Shown in pieces: positions 52,317-60,000 of a DNA stretch of 60,000 nucleotides; the stretch's first letter is position 1, and every line of letters starts with the position of its first letter. The translations under genes were made by a program, and so were the position numbers. Under the pieces are notes generated by a model, which made no database searches, was not told where the DNA came from, and saw nothing but the letters and a program-made list of their open reading frames with translations. The DNA is from Tubulanus polymorphus (taxonomy: Eukaryota > Nemertea > Palaeonemertea > Tubulaniformes > Tubulanidae): NCBI RefSeq assembly GCF_964204645.1, contig NC_134029.1, positions 8,610,850 through 8,670,849 on the forward strand, given 5' to 3'.

Positions 52317-52694
52317 GAAAATTGAAATTGTTAGATTGTTGAGCATTTGAAACCACTCCCCAAGTGGGCATGGTGTCCCTGGACCCCTAGTTATATTTGA
52401 TGGTTCACACACGCGTAAAATCGATCAACTCGTATTAGTCACATGTGTATAATAGTCGTGCGCGTGTGCATAGTTCTCTCGATCCTGGCTTTAGAAGTAA
52501 AATCTTGTTCTTCATTGATTTATCACATTTTATCGAATGAAAAAATTGCTGTTGATAAAATTGCGAAAACCTATGTTTTTGTGTTAAATTTTTTTTAGCT
52601 GGTTTAAGAGCCGATTGTTGATTTCCTTCACGATGATGATGATAATCCCGAGGCAAAAACTACAGATCACGATGATGATGACGACAACGATGAC

Positions 52695-52725
<31 letters not shown>
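52695..52725 (+). repeat. (TGA)n microsatellite, unit 3
   Basis: About ten TGA units, shorter than the unit 2 copy. Confidence 0.95.
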
Positions 52726-52973
52726 CGCATTACAATGGATATATACAGTTTAAGCTGCTGGATTTGTATATGGGGACGTCGATTGGGGACGCTGTCAAAT
52801 CACCCTTTCGGTCAATTTTACCATTCTTTAGACCCCTCATCTTGTTATTTTAATGACCACCCCCTCCCCCATCCGTACTACGGTACATTTTGAAAGACCC
52901 TTCGGCCTACGAATTGGCCATTAGAATTGTTGAGCTACCTTTAATTGAAAAACGCTCCGAGATATGCTCATTT

Positions 52974-53167
52974 CAGTCAACCGCCGGTTTACCGACCACA
53001 TCGGTGCAGAACGATTTTGGCGGTATATATCGACGAGTATGGTGGTATATCGGGGCTTGTCAAATGATAACTCCAAGATCGGAGTGGTTTACTATGTATT
53101 TGTAATTGAGATGTACATTGAGAAAACCTGGCGGTAGGCGGGGAGGGTGGTATATCGGGGTAGACTG
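52974..53167. mobile_element. pogo-like MITE, unit 3 copy
   Basis: Same 194-bp element as 39682-39875. Confidence 0.45.
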
Positions 53168-54737
53168 TATATTAGATAAAAGTAAGTAGCATATTTAGAG
53201 GGGTCGATATTACTGTAATATGATATTATGCATCAGTGTATGGCATAATTTTGGATATCCCGTCCACAAAGTATAAACATTTTCTGAAGAGACCTGCTAT
53301 CAGAAAAGTACGTACATTCTTCTTAGAGACATGCTGGCACTGATTTCAAGATCAATAGTGTAATGAGTTATACGGTCACTGTTGCTGTTTGAAGTGCGAG
53401 TATTTGCAGTCATGGTTTTTCTCGATGCTCCTCCGCGTCTCGACGTCAAAATCAATCGAATGGCTACAAGAATCACTGTCGGGATTATACTTTATAGGAC
53501 TAACAAACTCTACTATTTCAACTTTTTTTTACGAAATAAAAGTCCAAGTCCGTGTCCATCTTTCGTGTCCAGTGCACTGATTAATACAAGCGCTTACAGC
53601 GTGGTTTATTTCAGCAGTTACGTCCAGTGATAGTGTGTGACTGTACAGCCGAAGCTGTAAGTGAAATACGATCTATGTATGACACACACAGATAAACATG
53701 TCCGCAACAGGCAAACATGAGAAAATGAATATGCCGGTGTTGTTTGAACATTTGATAATACATATAAAATACAGTGAATTTATGCCGAAACCGAAGATAG
53801 TAATGCTGAAAATGACGTAGTGATATATGAATGATCAGATTTACGTGAAACGGTTTGTAATCAGCATGAGGGATTTTGTTACAGATTTCATATTGTTCAG
53901 TAGTCCTTTAAATGATGTTTTGACGTGCATCTTAAGTAGAATTAACGGGTCATTTTGTTGTTCAGTTTTGATGGGTAAAATTGTAAGTTTGCGGGTGGAT
54001 TTGATATTTCATTTTGATAGTACATTTATAGCTATGCCATTATATTTGGCTTAACCTAAATCCAGGACAAACAGACTGGCTCCCCATTATCAGTTCATCC
54101 AAACTTGGGGTAGCAAAATATGGGAAAAGAAAAAAATTTTAAAACTACACAGATTGATTGGGAAAAACTTTAAACTGAAGATCACGTATCTTACTGAGCT
54201 GCCAATTAATCACGACGAATACGAACAGAACTCCGCAAAAACAATCAAGCTTCCTGTTGAAAAGGAACGTTTTAATCTTGCATGAAACGAACGATTTTGT
54301 GAGAAATGTAACTTAGGCGATCCAGGTATATCAGCAATCCATATCCACAACACTTAGAATTTAGGAAAAAGTATATAGCGCACCATTTCTAGAAACGTCC
54401 AGATATCACGTTAAATTGCTAAATCGTGAAAAGAAGCCAACGTATAAAACTAGGCAAGTATACTTGGATAACTATATTTTTAAATGAAAAGTGAACTATC
54501 GATTTTTAAGCCTATATTATTTTGAAGATTTTCTGCATTATATTTTCATGTATGAATTTTTCGGACCATTTTATAGTAAGGAGAATAAAGTTATAACTTG
54601 ATAATAGGATAGGACTAAGGACTACGATTCGGACAACCGATTTTTGCTCCCGAGAAACAGAATCATGAATGCAGAAAACCCGTTACCGCTGTTTGGATTG
54701 TTGCTTGATCATCTCTCCTTCCCCTGCAGCATGTTAT
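53168..54737. other. Intergenic DNA between MITE and receptor copy D
   Basis: Copy of 39876-41445. Nothing coding is seen. Unit 4 starts at 53773. Confidence 0.6.
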
Positions 54738-57700
54738 TTATCTTCTAATATTTTGCTTGCGTTTAGCTTTTGCTCGAACCGATTTCATATCGATAGTCAA
54801 TATGGTGTAAAGAAGGGGATTGATGGACGAGTTGATCGGTAAGAAAAGAACCGCCAGCCAAGCCGCCACTTGATTCGGTATTTCTACCCGTAATACCACG
54901 CAAATCTGAACGGTTATTATCGGCAGCCAGCAAAATAGATTACACAGATTTATCACCAAACTCCTGCGTGCCAAAATTAATTCGGTAGGATCAGCTCTTC
55001 CCGACCCAGACCTGCTTCCAGATACGAGTCTATACATTTGCGCATAGGTCGCCATTATCGTGGTCAGTATGACCGAGTTAAACACGGTAAAAATAGCGAA
55101 TGAATATTGTAAGGCATCGACATCAATGGAAATCAAATTCACAGGCAAACAAACTCCCGTAGTACCGTAAAAATTGTTCCCGAAATAAGACGATAGTACA
55201 AGTGGCACTAATGAAAAAAATCCTATGATTATCCAAATGAGCGAGCAAATAATTGACACATATCTCGGAGATGTAATCGGACTTCCTGAAAATGGATTAA
55301 CGATATTTGAGAATCTATGACGCGTAAGAATGCATAAGAAAGTCAACGAGCCTTCGCAGGATAGAGTCACCGTAACTCCAGCGAAACTACACAATGAGCT
55401 GTGCGTCCAAGTTTCTGAATTAAGGAAATAAACTCCTTTATGAACGTAATCTGCTCCTGCGATCAAAAACAGATAGATCGACATCAGAAAATCACAAATC
55501 GCGACGTTGATAATAATGATGTCAGAGGATGTGTTTCGATTTTCGGAGGATGAAAGTCGAATTGATCGAAAACGAAATAAGATAACGATGTTATTCAAAA
55601 TGAACGTGAATGCAGAAATAACCCAGATGATAGCTCGGAGGACTGGGTTACCCATCAGATCGGAACAGGTGGAAAATTGATCAGCTTCTGGAAGGCAGAG
55701 ATCAACATTCGGAGCCATGCAGCAAAACTTGTAAGCATCAGACGTTAAGGAAACTAATGATGTCAGATTGTCGAAAACATTTCTGTCGACAGAAATCGTT
55801 TTCGAATTGTAGGTGATATCAAGGATTCCAAGGTCATTCAACTCAGAAAAAGCGTCAAGGTCATTCAACTCAGAAAAAGCGTACAATGAAATATACAAGA
55901 TTTTGTTACCGCTGATATTCAAAGACTGTAATGAGAAGAGACCTTGGAAAACGTATTCAGCTAAAACGAACAGAGAAAGTCCGTGAAGATCGAGTCCTCG
56001 AAGCGAACTCAAACCTAAAAAACTGCCTCCTTCCAAATATCTCAGCGGATTTCCAGTTATGGATAACTCTTTCAAATTATACAAGCCGGTGAATGTATTC
56101 GCGGATAATGATGTTATGTTATTGTATGAAAGGTCTAATGAGTGTAGGTTATGCAGATTTGAGAACGACTGGGGTAAGATATAAGACAATTCATTTGAGG
56201 AAATGTCGAGAACGTAGAGATAATAAAGTATATGAAATGTCGACTGGTTGAAATGAATTTGATTGATAGACAAGATTAAAACACGAACTGATGCCGAGAA
56301 AAGGTCAGTAATATCTGTTAAACCGGTATTTCTGCAATCAATCAAATGACCTTGACATTTACAGCCCCTCGGACACGTGACGCTACAGAAGTCCTCATCA
56401 TCAGTCGTATATTGACAATTTACGACGCCATCGCAAACTTCAGATTGTGGAATACACCGATGTTCCTGGCCACATTTAAACATTCCCGGACATGAAAATA
56501 TCTTGCAGTTTTGTTCGTCTTCTGAATTGGGACAATCTGATTGACCATTGCACACCTGTCTGATTGGTATGCAGTACGATGCTGGGCATTTTACAGTTCC
56601 AGCTGGACATTCAAATTCTTCACATCTCAATACGTGCTCGAGATTTCTACAAACTGGGTAACCATTTGTCATTCTATCTAGAATACATCTGTGACGTCTC
56701 GAATAGCAATGAGGAGAATTGAAAGAACATCTTTGTTCATCAGATCCCGCACAGAGATTTGTGAAGTTAAGCGAACAGTGGTTCTCATCATTACATTGTA
56801 TCGTAGGATTCACTGTCACGTCAGTAGTTGTTACTAATTCGTCTTCTTCAAGGCTTCCACTACAATCCACGACACCATCCTGATAGAACTGAGAACTGAT
56901 ACAGTCTCCACTATTACACAGGAACCCCTGACATAGTAAAGCGGTGCATTTTGTTTCATCGGAACCATCTTTACAGTTAACTACACCATCACATCTGTTA
57001 GACCTATTAACACATTGACCACTGATACAGCGAAATTGCCCGGGCATACATGGGGGATGGAAACACGAGTTTTCATCTGAACCATCCAGACAATTTTGAA
57101 TGAAATCACACAAACCACTGATTGATATCACATGACCTTCATAGCATTGAAAATGACTGTGTAAATTTATATCTGTACAATTGAGTTCATCTTCGCCGTG
57201 TTGACAGTCGTCTCTCGTATCACATACGCGATGGTCGCTGATACATCTTTGATCGTTACATTTAAACTGCCACGATTTACAACCGCTTATAGAAGCTAAC
57301 TCTTCATCGGTGACATTATATGAACACAAAACAGAATGCGCTGTATCTGTAGCATTATCAAACTCTTTCGTCATCCATTTAATTGATTGAATATGAGTAA
57401 TATCATCTCTATTCATTACTGGGATTATAACAAGCAGTCTGTCATTAGAAGTCATCATTAGTATAGAGCTATACTGATGTCGAATATGAAATGTTCTTAT
57501 CGAGTTCATTGTAACGTTTTCTGTGTGAGAGGTTATGACAGTGCCTATTTCACCACGGATACTATGACACATCTCTGTCGCGGATTTCGTATCTAAACCT
57601 CGATGATTGTTCCAGTCCGTCAATATTTGATAGCATTGTCGATTTATGCTTACCCAACCAATCGTACAGCTCGAGTCATTGAAAACATTATCGAGAAATG

Positions 57701-58049
57701 TATTTTCACGAAGCAAAAATGTGTTGTTGTTTGTTGAATTCGATGTTTCAACTGCTGTGTTTCCAATTGCATTCTTCCAATTCACTATGTCGATTATTTC
57801 TGTTTCACAAATGAAACTCGTGTGAACCTCTTCAATTCCGCAAGGGAATCGAACCCAGTTCGCTGATCCTCGGGGATTATTTAGTATCATCGCTGTACAT
57901 GGCATATTGATGTCTTTTATCGGTTGTTTTCTTAAAGGAGATATCAATCCTTGAATAACTTCTGGTATCGTATCGTTATTTGTAGGTTTATACCACTCTG
58001 TGTAGCTCAATGGTTTCCCATCAGTCCACGTGTAATAACCAGATCTAGG
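54738..58049 (-). CDS. Receptor copy D, exon 3 (27-bp internal duplication)
   Basis: 1103 codons plus stop, nearly identical to copy C exon 3, with a perfect 27-bp tandem duplication at 55829-55882. This repeats nine residues (DAFSELNDL) within the leucine-rich repeats, so the reading frame survives but one repeat is lengthened. The 7TM core is intact. Whether it is expressed is doubtful because exon 2 is broken. Confidence 0.75.
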   Translation of the reverse strand, partial: PRSGYYTWTDGKPLSYTEWYKPTNNDTIPEVIQGLISPLRKQPIKDINMPCTAMILNNPRGSANWVRFPCGIEEVHTSFICETEIIDIVNWKNAIGNTAVETSNSTNNNTFLLRENTFLDNVFNDSSCTIGWVSINRQCYQILTDWNNHRGLDTKSATEMCHSIRGEIGTVITSHTENVTMNSIRTFHIRHQYSSILMMTSNDRLLVIIPVMNRDDITHIQSIKWMTKEFDNATDTAHSVLCSYNVTDEELASISGCKSWQFKCNDQRCISDHRVCDTRDDCQHGEDELNCTDINLHSHFQCYEGHVISISGLCDFIQNCLDGSDENSCFHPPCMPGQFRCISGQCVNRSNRCDGVVNCKDGSDETKCTALLCQGFLCNSGDCISSQFYQDGVVDCSGSLEEDELVTTTDVTVNPTIQCNDENHCSLNFTNLCAGSDEQRCSFNSPHCYSRRHRCILDRMTNGYPVCRNLEHVLRCEEFECPAGTVKCPASYCIPIRQVCNGQSDCPNSEDEQNCKIFSCPGMFKCGQEHRCIPQSEVCDGVVNCQYTTDDEDFCSVTCPRGCKCQGHLIDCRNTGLTDITDLFSASVRVLILSINQIHFNQSTFHILYYLYVLDISSNELSYILPQSFSNLHNLHSLDLSYNNITSLSANTFTGLYNLKELSITGNPLRYLEGGSFLGLSSLRGLDLHGLSLFVLAEYVFQGLFSLQSLNISGNKILYISLYAFSELNDLDAFSELNDLGILDITYNSKTISVDRNVFDNLTSLVSLTSDAYKFCCMAPNVDLCLPEADQFSTCSDLMGNPVLRAIIWVISAFTFILNNIVILFRFRSIRLSSSENRNTSSDIIIINVAICDFLMSIYLFLIAGADYVHKGVYFLNSETWTHSSLCSFAGVTVTLSCEGSLTFLCILTRHRFSNIVNPFSGSPITSPRYVSIICSLIWIIIGFFSLVPLVLSSYFGNNFYGTTGVCLPVNLISIDVDALQYSFAIFTVFNSVILTTIMATYAQMYRLVSGSRSGSGRADPTELILARRSLVINLCNLFCWLPIITVQICVVLRVEIPNQVAAWLAVLFLPINSSINPLLYTILTIDMKSVRAKAKRKQNIRR
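55829..55882 (-). repeat. 27-bp in-frame tandem duplication in copy D LRR
   Basis: Two exact copies of a 27-bp unit beginning CAAGGTCATTCAACTCAG; copies A, B and C have one. Confidence 0.95.
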
Positions 58050-58120
58050 CTAGAAATATAAAATAATAGCAAATTAACGTTGGGAACATTTAAAAAAAGA
58101 AAAACTGTTTACGAATTTAC

Positions 58121-59449
58121 CTGGAGTTTTAATCAAATCATTACAATGAGCGCTTTCTGCGAATATGCTTGTTTAAGAAGCTTCGTAGCGAATAATGTTT
58201 TAATGGAAACTATTTCCTGTTCAGAGTTGATACTGAGTAGATGTCCCGCATGCTTTTGTCTACAGTACAATTCAGCATTCTCCCAATTCAGACGCTCATC
58301 TCTGATATTTTAACGTAGGAAATTCCCGAATCTAAAAATCCTTGTTGACAGTGAGCACCATGATTTGAATACTCCATCGCTAACGAATAGCGTAAAACGT
58401 ACTGTATCTGAAATGTTGCTATTATGTCTTTGATTTCGAAATAAAACTGATTACTAATTAAACTATGAAATACAAGTCCTATCGTTGCCATATTCCCACA
58501 TATTGCAATACGACGATGGGTGCGAATGTTCGCCCAGGATATCTCTTGAATGAAAAGTATCGGGCTTGTTTCTACAAAGATGTTTGCGGTGCAGCTTATC
58601 GATTCTATAGATTTGATGATAAATCTGTAATATCGAAATATATTCCTTTGTCGGGCGTTTGTAAATCTATAGTATAAAGATACCGACGTATGTCCTGCCC
58701 ATGTCGGGTAGTTCGGCGAGTCCGCATTCGTCGTCCAACAAGTAAGCTTGTCTCCCTATTGTTGACCGTAACGTGTCAACAGGCTTTTTCGGTCCTAAAC
58801 ATTTATGACGCAGTTTGATAGTGAGTGGTGTCCTCCGAAACGCACTCCAACTGCCCATGGATACCGTGCTTAAAACGATGCTTTCATTTAGAAGTTTACT
58901 TATCAATCTTAATCTTCGAGGACAAAGTCGTAACAAATCACGAAAACAACTGTCAATTCGATATTCGTGTCCTGATAATATATGAATTTTTCTGAGAGGA
59001 AGGCGTCGGTTTTCGGGTGTAATCACGAGACAGTGTGACGTCATAACGATCTGACGTTCTATCTGCTTTACAACATACCAGTCACAGTCAGTAGATCGAA
59101 ATTCGAGAGTTGGTTTCTCATCGACTGTTGACGACAGAACATCCCAGTTATAAGCGTATCCTACTACAGTAACATATCCACCGGATGTAATCAGACTGAC
59201 GACGTTACGGTCGTATACCAGTAAACGAGGGCAATACGGACCGTAGCGTCTAGCCGTGAAATTACCACCATCAAATATATAAAATCCAGCCCGCTCACAG
59301 TTCTCTGATAAAACTGTCAGTTCCATATTCTCATCATGAATATCAACTTTCCATTTGAACAGTAATGTGTTTATTTGGTAGGTCAATTCTTTCTTCTTTG
59401 ATGACGGGAAAATCCAGCGAAAAGGAAGCCATGATATTCCATCTCGCAT
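58121..59449 (-). pseudogene. Receptor copy D, exon 2, broken
   Basis: Compared with copy A it lacks 8 bp at about 58719 and 1 bp at about 58308-58313. The first deletion shifts the frame and a stop follows at about 58667. The second would restore the frame, since the total loss is 9 bp, but comes after that stop. The 5' part is A-like (STIGRQAY, no extra codon) and the 3' part is C-like, including the Cys-to-Tyr change. Splice sites look normal. Most likely a pseudogene. Confidence 0.8.
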
Positions 59450-59539
59450 CTATGAAAATAATGTCTATGGATCAGTTTATATTATTGGAATATGATTTGA
59501 TTAATCAGCTTCATTGGTAGTTTAGAATTTAATACTCAC

Positions 59540-60000
59540 CCGATGATTAGTGACGTGTACATCTTCTATCGTTAGTGATTTCAATTCAAAGTTAATTTCT
59601 ATTCGTGACATTGATTGTTCCCCATTCATTAAGACGCACACTACGGCGAGAAAGCCGTCAGATTTGACACTCAGTGATTCTAGGTTGTTGCAACCGAGTA
59701 AAATATCAGTCCTTACAAAACGCAGCCCTTCTAGTTTATATACACCAATGACGTCACCGGACGTGACGAGATCACGTGTCCAGTTGAAGACGACGTACTG
59801 TAACACCTGCACTGCGATAGACCAACAGTGTAAGTGGTTTGATCGAGTGATTACGTGTAAACTGTTTTCATCGGGAATGAGCACCCCCGACTCGTTATTA
59901 GAGATCTGAATCAACGGATTAGAGACGTTCCAATCTGATATTTTGTAGATTTTTGCTAATAGTGTGAAGTGAATTAACGGATTCCGATGAAGCGAAGAGA
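59540..60000 (-). CDS. Receptor copy D, exon 1, partial (continues past window)
   Basis: The donor is at 59540/59539. The visible 461 bp is open and encodes the last CUB-like part of exon 1. It is closer to copy A (SVKSDGFLAVVCV, NPLIQISNN) than to B or C. The start codon and signal peptide lie beyond 60000. Confidence 0.75.

Larger units (their letters stand above)
40481..53772. repeat. Tandem unit 3 (about 13.3 kb)
   Basis: Holds receptor copy C and a near-exact copy of the unit 2 flank. Differences from unit 2 in that flank are scattered single bases, (TGA)n length and a two-base change in the (GTCC)n run (about 51036). Confidence 0.88.

Noticed and set aside
1-60000. tRNA or rRNA genes
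   Set aside because: No cloverleaf with A and B boxes or rRNA core sequence was recognised on either strand by eye.

Overview
The window looks like nuclear DNA of an invertebrate animal, most likely a lophotrochozoan. The evidence is short GT-AG introns inside genes for very large chimeric receptors with CUB, C-type lectin, LDL-receptor class A and leucine-rich-repeat ectodomains on a rhodopsin-type seven-helix core (the molluscan GRL101 / relaxin-receptor type), together with Polinton and pogo-like repeats and microsatellites. The species cannot be named from the sequence.

Four head-to-tail units each carry one receptor gene on the minus strand. Copy A is at 939-6934, copy B at 28133-34131, copy C at 41446-47444, and copy D runs from 54738 past the window end. 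Each gene has three exons, with introns of 90 and about 71 bp, and would encode about 1944-1945 residues. Units 2 and 3 repeat with a period of about 13.3 kb. The segment from about 31.8 to 45.1 kb is nearly identical to that from about 45.1 to 58.4 kb, so the junction falls inside exon 2. Copy C is therefore a chimera: exon 1 and most of exon 2 are B-like, and exon 3 is D-like. Copy D carries two frameshifting deletions and looks like a pseudogene.

Between copies A and B lies a complete 17.2-kb Polinton/Maverick at 9608-26779. It has AG...CT ends, about 413-bp terminal inverted repeats and a perfect 6-bp target duplication (TACAGT), and it sits 4 bp inside a small pogo-like MITE. It encodes a protein-primed-type family B DNA polymerase, a minor and a major capsid protein, an A32-like packaging ATPase, a chromodomain integrase, several membrane or coiled-coil proteins of the Polinton set, and zinc-finger proteins. 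No protease was recognised. Capsid, integrase and ATPase genes are open; the polymerase and at least seven others have single in-frame stops or frameshifts. Almost every gene starts at an A/T-rich motif fused to its ATG, and a second, different motif precedes the terminal and minus-strand genes, which suggests two expression classes. The most striking item is a LAGLIDADG intein inside polymerase motif C (13150-14214).

Units 2 and 3 also carry a second, short Polinton-related remnant (about 34542-37187 and 47855-50500). It has the same AGTAATAGG terminus, a 24-bp minisatellite and three small genes. It is followed by GC-richer repeats, including a ~153-bp tandem repeat whose units carry CTCF-like motifs. 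The rest of the intergenic DNA is repeats without recognisable genes.
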